Shown here one piece after another: positions 33,368 to 42,805 of a DNA stretch of 64,000 nt (its first letter is position 1; each line of letters begins with the position of its first letter). The position numbers and the translations under genes were made by a program. The stretch lies in NCBI RefSeq assembly GCF_001613265.1, contig NZ_BDCA01000021.1:1-64000 (forward strand), given 5' to 3'. A model generated the notes under the pieces. It did not search any database and was not told where the DNA came from. It was given only the letters and a program-made list of their open reading frames with translations. The stretch is from Nocardia vermiculata NBRC 100427. GTDB taxonomy: Bacteria > Actinomycetota > Actinomycetes > Mycobacteriales > Mycobacteriaceae.

Positions 33368-33865
33368 ATGACTTGCGATTTGATGCTCATCGCGTACGAC
33401 GGTTCCGAGAATGCGAAGCGGGCGGTGGAATACGCCGGGCGGTTCCTGTCCGCGCCCAGGGCGGTGATCCTGACCGCGTGGGAGCCGATGGTGCGCCAGG
33501 CCGCTCGGCTTTCCGGACTGTCCGGAGTGATGCAGCCGGAGTGGATGCCGGACGACGACATCGAGGATGTCGCCTATGTCGACGCCAAGCAGATCAACAG
33601 TGAGGGTGTGCGGCTGGCCAAATTGGCGGGCTTGAACGCGGAGCCGCGCACGGCCGAATGCACGTCCACGATCTGGAACGCGATCGTGGACGTGGCCGAC
33701 GAGTTGAACGTCGACATCGTCGTCGCCGGTACTCGCGGTGCCACCGGCATCCGGGCGCTGCTGCACTCCAGCGTGGCCGAGGCAGTACTCAAGCACTGCC
33801 ATCGGCCGATCCTGCTGGTCCCGCCGGGTAAGGCACCCGCACCGGCGCCGAGCGATCTGGCCTGA
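33368..33865 (+). CDS. Universal stress protein (UspA family)
   Basis: 165 residues, single Usp domain: LMLIAYDGSENAKRAVEYAG at the N terminus and VVAGTRGATGIRALLHSSVA at the C terminus, near the ATP-binding pattern G-x2-G-x9-[SG]-[ST]. The ATG has GGGAGG seven bases upstream. Usp proteins bind ATP or cAMP and act under stress; the specific role is unknown. It appears monocistronic. Confidence 0.88.
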   Translation: MTCDLMLIAYDGSENAKRAVEYAGRFLSAPRAVILTAWEPMVRQAARLSGLSGVMQPEWMPDDDIEDVAYVDAKQINSEGVRLAKLAGLNAEPRTAECTSTIWNAIVDVADELNVDIVVAGTRGATGIRALLHSSVAEAVLKHCHRPILLVPPGKAPAPAPSDLA

Positions 33866-34083
33866 GGCACCGGAGGGTCCGTCTGCCCGGCTGTTGCCGA
33901 TCCGCACGGGTCGCGGAAGAGCCACTGTCGACCCCACGACCTGCGGCCGGCCCCTGCAGCCCTGCGGCCGGACCGCTCCGAGGCCTGCCGGGCACCCACG
34001 TTCGTAAGTGCGCTCGAACACAGTGAGATGTGCGTCGCTCGTCCCGCCGTAGCCGTGCGGCCCGGGACTAGGGTCGGAGAATT

Positions 34084-35184
34084 ATGGACGGTTTTCTGCT
34101 CGCACAGCCCGGGGGCGTGGTCCGCACTGCCGGGACCCGGCGCGCCTTCGACGACACGCGGCAGGCAGCGACATCCGTGCGTACCGGCGACGTCGATCTG
34201 ATCGTCGGAGCGCTGCCGTTCGATCCGAGCGAACCCGCCGCCCTCTGTGTACCCGAACAAGCCCAGCACACCGCGGGACCGTGGCGGCCGGCGGCGCTGC
34301 CGCCGCTCCCGGAGATCCGGGTGATCGCCGAAATACCGAGCCCCGCCGAACATGTCGCCCGGGTGGCGAAGCTGGTGGAACAGCTCTCCGACGCGGCGCA
34401 GCCGTTGCGGAAGGTGGTCGCGGCGCGCTCGGTGATCGCGGAGGCGCAACAACCGCTGGAACCGGAGACCGCCGCGGCCCACCTGCTGGTCCGGCATCAG
34501 CGGGCCAACGTCTTCGCGGTGGACCTGTCCCCCGCCGGGCGCACCGGCGCGACATTGGTGGGCGCCACTCCCGAGGTACTGGTCGCCCGGCACGGCGATA
34601 CCGTCACCCTGCGTCCACTGGCCGGCACGCTCCCCCGCCACCCGGATCCGGCGGTCGATGTCGATCGGTCGCGAGAGTTGCTGTCCAGCACCAAGAATCG
34701 CGCCGAGCACGCATTCGTCATCGAATGGATCCGGGAGCAACTCGCCCCGGTCTGCGCGGATCTGAGGATTCCGGACGCGCCCGAACTGGTCAGCACTTCG
34801 GAGGTCTGGCATCTGGCCACACCGGTGACGGGCCGCCTGCGCGACCCCGCCACCACCGCCCTCGATCTGGCGTTACTCCTGCATCCCACTCCGGCCGTCT
34901 GTGGCACCCCCACCGATCTGGCCCTGCGCACCATCACCGACACCGAGGAGCCGCGCGGCTTCTACGGAGGTGCGGTCGGCTGGTGCGATGCGCGCGGCGA
35001 CGGTGAATGGGTCGTGGCGATCCGCTGCGCCGAGGTGTCCGCCGACGGATGCACCGTGCACGCCTACGGCGGCGGTGGCATCGTCGCGGCCTCCGACCCG
35101 CGCACCGAACTGGACGAGACCACGGCCAAGTTGCGTACTCTGTTGCACGGGCTGGCCTGCACCGTCCCTGAACGGATGCACTGA
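34084..35184 (+). CDS. Isochorismate synthase (EntC/MenF family)
   Basis: 366 residues with a chorismate-binding fold: TLRPLAGTLPRHPDPAVDVD, STKNRAEHAFVIEWIREQL, LLHPTPAVCGTPTDLAL and the C-terminal RGFYGGAVGWCD, YGGGGIVAASDPRTELDET. These include the conserved Lys/Glu-Mg residues of the family. It converts chorismate to isochorismate, feeding menaquinone or siderophore synthesis. No other siderophore or menaquinone gene is in the window, so which pathway it serves is open. Confidence 0.88.
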   Translation: MDGFLLAQPGGVVRTAGTRRAFDDTRQAATSVRTGDVDLIVGALPFDPSEPAALCVPEQAQHTAGPWRPAALPPLPEIRVIAEIPSPAEHVARVAKLVEQLSDAAQPLRKVVAARSVIAEAQQPLEPETAAAHLLVRHQRANVFAVDLSPAGRTGATLVGATPEVLVARHGDTVTLRPLAGTLPRHPDPAVDVDRSRELLSSTKNRAEHAFVIEWIREQLAPVCADLRIPDAPELVSTSEVWHLATPVTGRLRDPATTALDLALLLHPTPAVCGTPTDLALRTITDTEEPRGFYGGAVGWCDARGDGEWVVAIRCAEVSADGCTVHAYGGGGIVAASDPRTELDETTAKLRTLLHGLACTVPERMH

Positions 35185-35278
35185 CGGCCGGGCGCCCGAC
35201 CGTCCTGCGTGGCGACCGGATCCCGCCCATGTTGTAGGTTGGCTCGCAAGACGCCTGTGTCGATGTTGGGAGTACGCG

Positions 35279-35449
35279 ATGAAGTTTGCCGTCCCGGGGG
35301 TTGCGAGCGCCGTCGGTGGAGCACTGCTCGGCGTGATCGCGGTTTTCATTGTCGTGACGGCGACAGCGCAGAACTCACGACCCGAGGTCGACCGCAGTGG
35401 GGACGCCGCGTCGTCGCTGCTGAACAACGTTGAGTACGGCGCTCGCTGA
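35279..35449 (+). CDS. Small DUF2613-type membrane-anchored protein (Rv0236A-like)
   Basis: 56 residues: MKFAVPGVASAVGGALLGVI with a continuing hydrophobic run, then a short polar tail (SRPEVDRSGDAASSLLNNVE). Size, sequence type and position directly before aftD match the small secreted protein Rv0236A. The ATG has GGGAG six bases upstream. Its 3' end overlaps the aftD start by 20 bases, so the two are translationally coupled, suggesting a partner role for AftD. Confidence 0.85.
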   Translation: MKFAVPGVASAVGGALLGVIAVFIVVTATAQNSRPEVDRSGDAASSLLNNVEYGAR

Positions 35450-38400
35450 GGCCGGCTCCACCGCTGCCCGATCCGCCGATCTCCCCTCCTCGGCCACCGC
35501 ACCACTCGGCCGGCGCTGGTTCGCCGGCACCGTGCTCGTCGCCTTCGCGCTGACCTTTCTGCAGGCGCCCGGCCTGACCGTCGCCGACACCAAATACGAT
35601 CTCGCCGAGAATCCGGTGGGGTTTCTGGCGCGCGCCGCCCATCTGTGGAGCAGTCAGGCACCGATGGGCCAGGTGCAGAACCAGGCGTACGGCTACTTCT
35701 TCCCGCACGGCGCATTCTTCTCGCTGGGGCATGTCCTGGGCATACCCGCCTGGATGACGCAGCGGATCTGGTGGGCGCTGCTGATCCTGGCCGGATTCTG
35801 GGGCGTGATCCGGCTGTGCGAGGTGCTGGGCATCGGCTCCCGCGGTTCGCGGGTCATCGCGGCAGCCGCCTTCGCGCTGTCGCCGCGGGTACTGACCACG
35901 CTCGGCTCGATCTCCTCGGAAACGCTGCCGATGATGCTGGCGCCCTGGGTGCTGCTCGCCCCGGCCGCGCTCGGCGCCGTCGGCATGCCCGGTGCCCCGG
36001 CGGCGCGATCGGGGCTGCGGCGATTACTCCCCCGGCGCCCGACCGCCGAATCACTGTCGCGGCGCGGCGCCACCTCCCCTGCGGCCAGCGCTCTGGCGCT
36101 GGCACTGATGGGGTCGGTGAACGCGATCGCCACGGTCGCCGCCTTCCTTCCGGCCGCCGTGTGGTGGGCGTCCTACCGGCCCAACCGCGCCTGGTGGCGG
36201 TTCACGCTCCGGTGGACCCCGCTGCTGATCCTGGCCGTGTTCTGGTGGGCGGTGCCGCTGCTGGTGCTGGGGAAGGTCAGCCCGCCGTTCCTCGACTACA
36301 TCGAATCCTCCGGTGTCACCACCCAGTGGGCGTCGCTGGGGGAGGTGCTGCGCGGCACCGACAGCTGGACGCCGTTCGTATCGCCCGAGCGGATCGCGGG
36401 CGCGGTGCTGGTGACCCAGCCTGCGGCGGTGCTGGCCACCGGTGCGCTCGCCGCCGCCGGTCTCGCGGGGCTGGCCCTGCGTTCCATGCCGGCTCGGGGC
36501 CGGTTCACCTTCGTGCTGTTCGTCGGCCTGGCCGGCATCTGCGCCGGATACGTCGGTGAACTGGGCGGACCGTTCGCCGAGTCGGTGCGGATCTTCCTCG
36601 ATGCCGGTGGCGCGCCGCTGCGCAATGTGCACAAGCTCGAACCACTGATCCGGCTGCCGCTGATCGTCGGGCTGGCCCACCTGTTGCGCCGGGTACCACT
36701 TCCGGCATCGGTACCGATGCCGGCCTGGCGGCATGCCTTCGCCCATCCCGAACGCGATCGGATGGTCGCCGTGTCGGCACTGCTGCTGGCAGCGCTCACC
36801 CTGTCGACCTCACTGGCCTGGACCGGAAAGCTCGCCCCGCGCGGCGCCTACGACGAGGTGCCCGGGTACTGGCAGCAGACCGCGGACTGGTTGGCCGAGC
36901 ACGCCTCCGACACACGTGCACTGGTGGTACCGGGGGCACCGTTCGGCAGCCAGATCTGGGGCCTGACCCGAGACGAACCGCTCCAGGCGCTGGCGAGCAC
37001 CCCGTGGGCGGTACGCGACTCGGTACCACTGACTCCGCCGGGCGCGATCCGCGCGATGGACTCGGTGCAGCGGCTCATCGCCGACGGCCGGCCCTCGACC
37101 GGACTGGCGCCGACACTGATCGATCAGGGCATCGGGGTGCTGGTACTGCGCAACGATCTCGACCCCGACACCTCCCGCTCCACTCGGCCGATGCTCGCGC
37201 ATCAGGCGATCGAGTCGTCGCCGGGCATCACCAAGGTCGCCGAATTCGGCAATCCGATCGAGGTCGGGCACGGTGACGGATTGGTTGCCGACGGCGATCT
37301 GCGGCCCACGTATCCGGCGGTCGAGATCTACCGGGTCGGCGGGGACCCCCGTGGCGATCCGGCCGACATTCGCAGTGGTCCCGGTGCTCCCGAGAGTTTT
37401 CCGGGCGCGCATACGGTGCCGTTGCAGTCGGTGCCGGTGGTGCAGGGCGGGCCCGAAGTGCTGGAACGCCTGCGGCGCAACCCGTCCGAGGCGGACGGCC
37501 CGGCCCTGCTGGCCGCCGATGCCGCCCGGGCCGGACTCACCCCGGCCTCGGCGACGATCACCGATACGCCGATGGACCGGGAATCCGATTTCGGCCGGGT
37601 CGACAACCACAATTCGGCGCTGCGCGCACCGAGCGATGCCCGCCGCACCCACAATCTGGTGCCCGATTACCCGGTTCCCGGGGCGGATCTGGTCGAAGGG
37701 CAGTGGTCCGGTGCCACCGTCACGGCCTCCAGCTCGGCCGCCGACGCCACCCAGCTCGGTGGTGCGGCCCCCGGCAGTTCGACGGCCGCGGCGTTCGACG
37801 GCGATCCGAGTACCGCATGGTTGAGCACCAGTGCCGAACAGGCTGTCGGGCAATGGCTTCGGCTCGATCTCGACCATCCGATCAGGGCGGGTGCGTTGCG
37901 CGTCACCACCAGCCCCGCCGCGATCGGCGACCCGGTGAAGTGGATCGAGGTGCGCACGGCCAACGGGACCGTCGCCTCCCGGATCTCCGAACCCGGTGAG
38001 CCGGTGTCGGTGTCACTGCCGCCCGGAAAAACCGATTGGCTGAGTATCACCGCGACGCGAACCCGGAACGGTACCGGCGGTGGGCAATTCGGTGTCGGCG
38101 AGGTGAACCTGTTCGACTATTCCGATCGCAGCGCGCCCGTCCAGGTGGATATCCGGCATCGCACGGTGCTACCACCGGCGCCGGCCGCGACACCGGTACG
38201 CGGCTGGGATCTGGGACAGGAGTTCCCCGGGCGCAGCGGCTGTTTCGACGCCCCCGACCGGGTGCGGTGCAGTAAGGGACTGTCCTTGCCGGCAGAGGAG
38301 CCCGGCACCTTCGAGCGCACCCTCGACGTACCGGATCCGAGCACCGTCGCGCCGCAACTCACCGTCCGTACCCGGCAGGGCCCGGCACTGGAGGGTCTGT

Positions 38401-40163
38401 TGACCGATCCGCTGCGGCCGGTCGCCCGTGGCAAGGCCGATGTCGGCGATCTGCGCGGTTCGGCCTTCGCGGCGACCGACGGTAATCCGCGGACCAGCTG
38501 GATCGCGCCCGAGGAGGCGGTGCGTAACCGCAGCGGGGACAAGCCGACAGTCACGATTCAGCTTCCCCGTCCGGAACTGGTGACCGGGCTCGAGGTGACG
38601 CCGCCGATGGGCGCACTGCCCGCCCGCCCCACCTCGCTCGCGGTGAATCTCGGTGACGGCCCGCAGATCCGCGAGATTCCGCCCGCACCGAAGGACCGCG
38701 ATCCGGAAGCCTCCGCACCTCCGGACTCCGAAAGCCGCGGCACCGAATCCGCACCCACCACCACGCCGTCGCCCGACGCTCCGGCTCCGGAACCGACGTC
38801 GACCGACCGGCCCGCACCGATGTCCGCACCACCGACGCCGGTCCGCGTGGCACTGCACCCTCGGGTCACCGATCACATCGAGGTCAGTATCAATACTTGG
38901 AAGACGGTATTGGACCGCACCGCACTGGGTCTCACCCAGCAGCAGCCTCCCGGTCTCGCCGAGGTCTCGGTGCTGGGACCCGACTATCCGCCCCCGGCTC
39001 CCGGCGACCGGATGGTGACGGTGGATTGCGCGCACGGCCCGACGGTCGCGGTCGCCGGCCGGGTCCTGCATACGACAGTGACCTCCACCGCGGACGAATT
39101 ACTCACCAGTGCACCGGTTTCCGCCACCATCTGCGATCCGAGCGCGACGGTCCCCCCGGACGGATCGGGAGTCGACCCGACAGCACCCGTCGATCTGCCC
39201 GCGGGCTCGGTCGATGTCACCGTCACCCCGACCGAGATGTTCTCCGTCGACCGATTGCGGTTGGACAACACGGCTTTCGCATCACCGCCGGATTCGGCGA
39301 GTGTTTCCGCACCGGAGGGTGACCGCCTGCTGGTGCTGCCACTCAGTACCAATGTCGGCTGGGAAGCGCATACCGGCGACGGGCACGAGCTCGCACCGGT
39401 CGTGGTCGACGGCTGGAAACAGGGCTGGGTCGTACCGGCCGATGCGCACGGACCCGTGACGGTCGAATTCCCCATCGACCGCTGGTACCGCCTCGCCATC
39501 TTCGGGGGTCTGCTGCTGCTGATTCCCCTGCTCCTACTGGCCGTACCGCTTCCGGCCCGGCTGCGAGAATTGTTCCGGCGCACGCGAAACCGACAGCCCG
39601 CGACAGACATCGGTCGCGCCGCCGCACCGGCGGACACCACCGGCCCGGACCCGACGGCTGGTGACGGCACCGAGACCGCGCCACGCGGCGGATCGGATCG
39701 ACTCCACGACGAGCGGCGGCACGACACCGCGTCCGGTCACGACATAGCCCCGCTGTCGACAGTGGCCGGTACAGCGACTGCTTCCGCCGATCCGCCCCCG
39801 GTCACCTGGAACAACTGGTGGCTCGGCGGGATCGGGGTCGCGCTGGCCGCATTCGTGATCGCCGGCCCGATCGGGCTGCTCTGTGCCGCAGCGGGTCTGG
39901 TTGCGATCCGCGTGGTGCCGCGGGGACCGATCGTGTTCGCCGCACTGGCCGGGGCCGCCGCGATCGCCGCGGAGGCCGCGCTGTCCACCGGGCCCTGGCG
40001 TTCCGGGCACGTCTATATGGGCGGATCGCTGTGGACACAGTTTCCGGCACTGGTCGCGGTGATCGCGGTCGGTATCGCGGCACTGCCGGCACGTGCGCTC
40101 ATCCGGATCCGGTGGCCACGGTCACGGTCGACGGATCGGCCACCCCCGAGCGATCCGGAGTGA
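35430..40163 (+). CDS. aftD: AftD, membrane arabinofuranosyltransferase (DUF3367)
   Basis: 1577 residues. The N-terminal ~470 residues are a GT-C type multi-pass membrane domain; the first outer loop carries ADTKYDLAENP with two Asp (about 53 and 57). A long extracytoplasmic region holds carbohydrate-binding-like folds, with discoidin-type AAAFDGDPSTAWLSTS near 789 and AFAATDGNPRTSWIAPEEA near 1010 and a Pro-rich insert near 1100. Membrane spans return near 1353-1376 and 1462-1540, then a basic tail. AftD adds alpha-(1,3)/branching arabinose to arabinogalactan and lipoarabinomannan. The start is taken as the TTG at 35430; a downstream start is possible. Confidence 0.93.
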   Translation: MSTALAEAGSTAARSADLPSSATAPLGRRWFAGTVLVAFALTFLQAPGLTVADTKYDLAENPVGFLARAAHLWSSQAPMGQVQNQAYGYFFPHGAFFSLGHVLGIPAWMTQRIWWALLILAGFWGVIRLCEVLGIGSRGSRVIAAAAFALSPRVLTTLGSISSETLPMMLAPWVLLAPAALGAVGMPGAPAARSGLRRLLPRRPTAESLSRRGATSPAASALALALMGSVNAIATVAAFLPAAVWWASYRPNRAWWRFTLRWTPLLILAVFWWAVPLLVLGKVSPPFLDYIESSGVTTQWASLGEVLRGTDSWTPFVSPERIAGAVLVTQPAAVLATGALAAAGLAGLALRSMPARGRFTFVLFVGLAGICAGYVGELGGPFAESVRIFLDAGGAPLRNVHKLEPLIRLPLIVGLAHLLRRVPLPASVPMPAWRHAFAHPERDRMVAVSALLLAALTLSTSLAWTGKLAPRGAYDEVPGYWQQTADWLAEHASDTRALVVPGAPFGSQIWGLTRDEPLQALASTPWAVRDSVPLTPPGAIRAMDSVQRLIADGRPSTGLAPTLIDQGIGVLVLRNDLDPDTSRSTRPMLAHQAIESSPGITKVAEFGNPIEVGHGDGLVADGDLRPTYPAVEIYRVGGDPRGDPADIRSGPGAPESFPGAHTVPLQSVPVVQGGPEVLERLRRNPSEADGPALLAADAARAGLTPASATITDTPMDRESDFGRVDNHNSALRAPSDARRTHNLVPDYPVPGADLVEGQWSGATVTASSSAADATQLGGAAPGSSTAAAFDGDPSTAWLSTSAEQAVGQWLRLDLDHPIRAGALRVTTSPAAIGDPVKWIEVRTANGTVASRISEPGEPVSVSLPPGKTDWLSITATRTRNGTGGGQFGVGEVNLFDYSDRSAPVQVDIRHRTVLPPAPAATPVRGWDLGQEFPGRSGCFDAPDRVRCSKGLSLPAEEPGTFERTLDVPDPSTVAPQLTVRTRQGPALEGLLTDPLRPVARGKADVGDLRGSAFAATDGNPRTSWIAPEEAVRNRSGDKPTVTIQLPRPELVTGLEVTPPMGALPARPTSLAVNLGDGPQIREIPPAPKDRDPEASAPPDSESRGTESAPTTTPSPDAPAPEPTSTDRPAPMSAPPTPVRVALHPRVTDHIEVSINTWKTVLDRTALGLTQQQPPGLAEVSVLGPDYPPPAPGDRMVTVDCAHGPTVAVAGRVLHTTVTSTADELLTSAPVSATICDPSATVPPDGSGVDPTAPVDLPAGSVDVTVTPTEMFSVDRLRLDNTAFASPPDSASVSAPEGDRLLVLPLSTNVGWEAHTGDGHELAPVVVDGWKQGWVVPADAHGPVTVEFPIDRWYRLAIFGGLLLLIPLLLLAVPLPARLRELFRRTRNRQPATDIGRAAAPADTTGPDPTAGDGTETAPRGGSDRLHDERRHDTASGHDIAPLSTVAGTATASADPPPVTWNNWWLGGIGVALAAFVIAGPIGLLCAAAGLVAIRVVPRGPIVFAALAGAAAIAAEAALSTGPWRSGHVYMGGSLWTQFPALVAVIAVGIAALPARALIRIRWPRSRSTDRPPPSDPE

Positions 40164-40194
40164 CGGCCGGTGCGCAGCCCGGGGCAGTCGGGGT

Positions 40195-41382
40195 TCAGCC
40201 GAAGCGGCGTTTGACCCAGCGCCGCACCGGTTCCTCGATCAGTGCGTAGCTCGCGGCGGCCAGTGGCACCGTGAACGCGACCGTCAGCGCCAGCACATGA
40301 ACGAACCCACCGTTGAACGGGATGAATCCGAAGATGGGGAACATCATCGACAGCACCACCAGGTGCCAGATGAAAATTCCGTAGGACCAGCGGCCGATCG
40401 TCAGGGCGAGGCGGCTCTGCAGCAGGCGATGCCGTGCGGTGCCCAGCACCAGGGGCGCCAGCAGTCCGAAGCCGATCACCGCACCCAGGCCCATCTTGCC
40501 CGCGTACTGCCACGCCTGCCCGCGGGTGAGCCCTGCCGGCCCGGCGAGATCGGTGGCCGACAGCACGAACGCCACCGCCGCCAGCGACCACATCAGCCGC
40601 CGGCTGCCGAGCCACCGCTGCCAGCCCGGGACATCGGAGCGCGCCAACAGGGTCTCGGCCAGTTCGGCCAGCACCATGCCCGCCGCGAACCACGGCAGAT
40701 ATCCGGGCAGCCAGTTGTCGGAGTGGATCGCATTCGGGGTCGGGACGGGCAGGAAATTCCAGCCCAGGCACAGCAATCCGAACGCCGCCACGGTGCCCAC
40801 CCGCCACCGGGCCGCCTGCCCGCGCATCCGGACCAGGCACCAGGCGAGCAAGGGCAGCAGCAGATAGAACGCCACCTCCACCGACAGGCTCCACATCTGG
40901 GTGAGCCCGTCGGTCAGGGTCAGCGGCACGAAGACCTGGATCAGCAGCAGATTCGCGCCCCACACCCGCAGCCCGGCCGAATGTGCCGCCGACGGCAGCA
41001 GTATCAGCGCCGCGAACACCACGACCCAATAGGCGGGCAGGATGCGAGCGGCGCGATGCAACAGATAGCGCCCCGCCCGGGGCGCAGTGCCGAGCCCGCG
41101 GGCCGCGGCGGCGTGCGGGCGCCACAGCAGAAATCCGGACAGGCCGAAGAAGACTGCGACGGCCATATCGAATCGCCCCCACACCCGCCCCAGCACGGGT
41201 GAGCCGGTGGCCCCGGTCTGAAACGCCACATGCGTCAGCACCACGCCGAGCGCGGCGAGACCGCGCAGACCCTCCAGCGCCGGAACGAATCTGCGGGTGC
41301 CGGGTACGGCGGCCGAATCGGCCCGCGCGGGAACCTCCGGCGCTTCGGTGCCGGTTTTCGCGGTCTGGGACGTGGCGGTCAT
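40195..41382 (-). CDS. Acyltransferase-3 family membrane protein
   Basis: 395 residues with about ten hydrophobic spans and family landmarks: FVPALEGLRGLAALGVVLTH with the catalytic-type His, FFGLSGFLLWRP, RAARILPAYW, TQMWSLSVEVAFYLLLP and YGIFIWHLVVLSMMF. These enzymes O-acylate envelope sugars or lipids. It resembles Rv0228, which lies beside the DUF3068 gene Rv0227c in M. tuberculosis, as here (divergent, 178-base gap). It ends 31 bases from the convergent aftD stop. Confidence 0.88.
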   Translation of the reverse strand: MTATSQTAKTGTEAPEVPARADSAAVPGTRRFVPALEGLRGLAALGVVLTHVAFQTGATGSPVLGRVWGRFDMAVAVFFGLSGFLLWRPHAAAARGLGTAPRAGRYLLHRAARILPAYWVVVFAALILLPSAAHSAGLRVWGANLLLIQVFVPLTLTDGLTQMWSLSVEVAFYLLLPLLAWCLVRMRGQAARWRVGTVAAFGLLCLGWNFLPVPTPNAIHSDNWLPGYLPWFAAGMVLAELAETLLARSDVPGWQRWLGSRRLMWSLAAVAFVLSATDLAGPAGLTRGQAWQYAGKMGLGAVIGFGLLAPLVLGTARHRLLQSRLALTIGRWSYGIFIWHLVVLSMMFPIFGFIPFNGGFVHVLALTVAFTVPLAAASYALIEEPVRRWVKRRFG

Positions 41383-41560
41383 CGAATCAAGTGTGCCCTC
41401 GCAGCGGGCCGTACAGCCTCATCGGGGTGTTTTGGCCCTCAGCTCGGCAACTCGAGGGACCTGGCTGTTAGTGTCGGGGCTCACGAGTGCTCGAAGTGTG
41501 ACCGCACCCGGTCCTGCCGCGCACCCGGACGAAGCTTGTTCGACGACGAGGAGAGTTTGC

Positions 41561-42697
41561 ATGGCACTCAGTGCCGGTACCAAGAGGACGGTGGCCTGCC
41601 TGCTCGTGGGACTCGGTGCGCTGCTGATCGTCGCAGCGATACTGATTCCAACATACGGTGTGAGTCAGCTGGGCAAAACTCCCCTCGACCTCGAGATCAC
41701 GACGATCGCCAAGAACAAGCAGGGTGCGCCGAGTGAAGTGCTGGACGCCTCGTCACTCGCCGAGGGTGACGGCCCGCCCAAGGTCGACAAGGATGTCAAC
41801 CTGCTGTCGCAGCGATTCCTCACCGTCGAAGAGCCCTCGGACAAGACGAATATGACCGTCCAGGCCGGCGTGACGCTGCGCAATACCGACAAGAGCGGCG
41901 ACACCGGACTGCTGTCCGCGACGATCGACCGCGTCACCATCAACCGCAAGACCGGCGAGCCGATCCACGACGACCCGAACGGTTCCATCGCCGTCACCGT
42001 CGACGACAAGGGCAACAGCGTCGCCGACGATGTGCAGCACACCGGACTGCAGTACCGGTTCCCGATCGGCACCGAAAAAGTCACCTACCCGTACTTCGAC
42101 ACCAATGCGCGCAAGTCGTTCGATATGAACTTCGTGGACGAGACCGAGATCGGTGATCTGAAGGTCTACCACTTCCAGCAGCAGGTGCCGCCGACCGATC
42201 TGGCGAAGGTGAGCGCCGGTGCGAGCAACCGCCTGACCTTCCCCGCCGCCAAGTGGGGTGTCGAGGGCGAGGGCGACATCAGCATGGACCGGTACTACAC
42301 CAACACTCGCGACGTGTGGGTGGAGCCCAAGACCGGCACCATCGTCAACGGCTCCGAGCAGCTGCACATGTACTACGCGCGGGCGGCCGACAAGCCGGAG
42401 GTCACCGCGATCAACACCACCCTGGTCTTCGACCCCGACACGGTACGGTCGCAGTCCGACGAGGCCCGCAAGTACATGGACGAGCTGTCGCTGTACGGCC
42501 GTACCCTGCCGATCATCCTCGGTGTGCTGGGCGCGATCTCGCTGATCGCCGGCCTGGTGCTGGGCCTGATGGGCGGCGGTGACGGTTCCTCGAAGCCGGG
42601 CCGCCTGGTGAAGAAGCCGACCCCGAAGCCCGCGGGCGGAAGTGACAGCTTCTCCGAGGCACCAACCCAGCAGATCGACATCAGCAAGAACCTGTAA
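41561..42697 (+). CDS. DUF3068 (PorA-family-annotated) envelope protein
   Basis: 378 residues. An N-terminal membrane span (VACLLVGLGALLIVAAILIP) is followed by a large outer domain, TVEEPSDKTNMTVQAGVTLR through YYTNTRDVWVEPKTGTIVNG, a second span (LPIILGVLGAISLIAGLVLG) and a short Lys/Pro-rich cytoplasmic tail. This two-span layout is DUF3068, like Rv0227c. It is mycolata-restricted and linked to the cell envelope; the molecular function is not established. GAGGAGAG precedes the ATG. Confidence 0.9.
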   Translation: MALSAGTKRTVACLLVGLGALLIVAAILIPTYGVSQLGKTPLDLEITTIAKNKQGAPSEVLDASSLAEGDGPPKVDKDVNLLSQRFLTVEEPSDKTNMTVQAGVTLRNTDKSGDTGLLSATIDRVTINRKTGEPIHDDPNGSIAVTVDDKGNSVADDVQHTGLQYRFPIGTEKVTYPYFDTNARKSFDMNFVDETEIGDLKVYHFQQQVPPTDLAKVSAGASNRLTFPAAKWGVEGEGDISMDRYYTNTRDVWVEPKTGTIVNGSEQLHMYYARAADKPEVTAINTTLVFDPDTVRSQSDEARKYMDELSLYGRTLPIILGVLGAISLIAGLVLGLMGGGDGSSKPGRLVKKPTPKPAGGSDSFSEAPTQQIDISKNL

Positions 42698-42714
42698 GGC
42701 ACAAGTTCGACGAC

Positions 42715-42754
42715 GAGTGGCGCTTCGGGGCTTCCCCCGGGGCGCCACTCGTGT
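42715..42754 (+). terminator. Terminator of the DUF3068 gene
   Basis: Stem ACGAGTGGCGC (42715-42725) with GCGCCACTCGT (42744-42754), extra pairing inside the loop (GGGG/CCCC), followed by GTTT. Confidence 0.85.
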
Positions 42755-42805
42755 TTCCGGCGAAGTGTTCCGGGTCCGGCGGATCACGCCGCAGGTCGAA
42801 GGTAA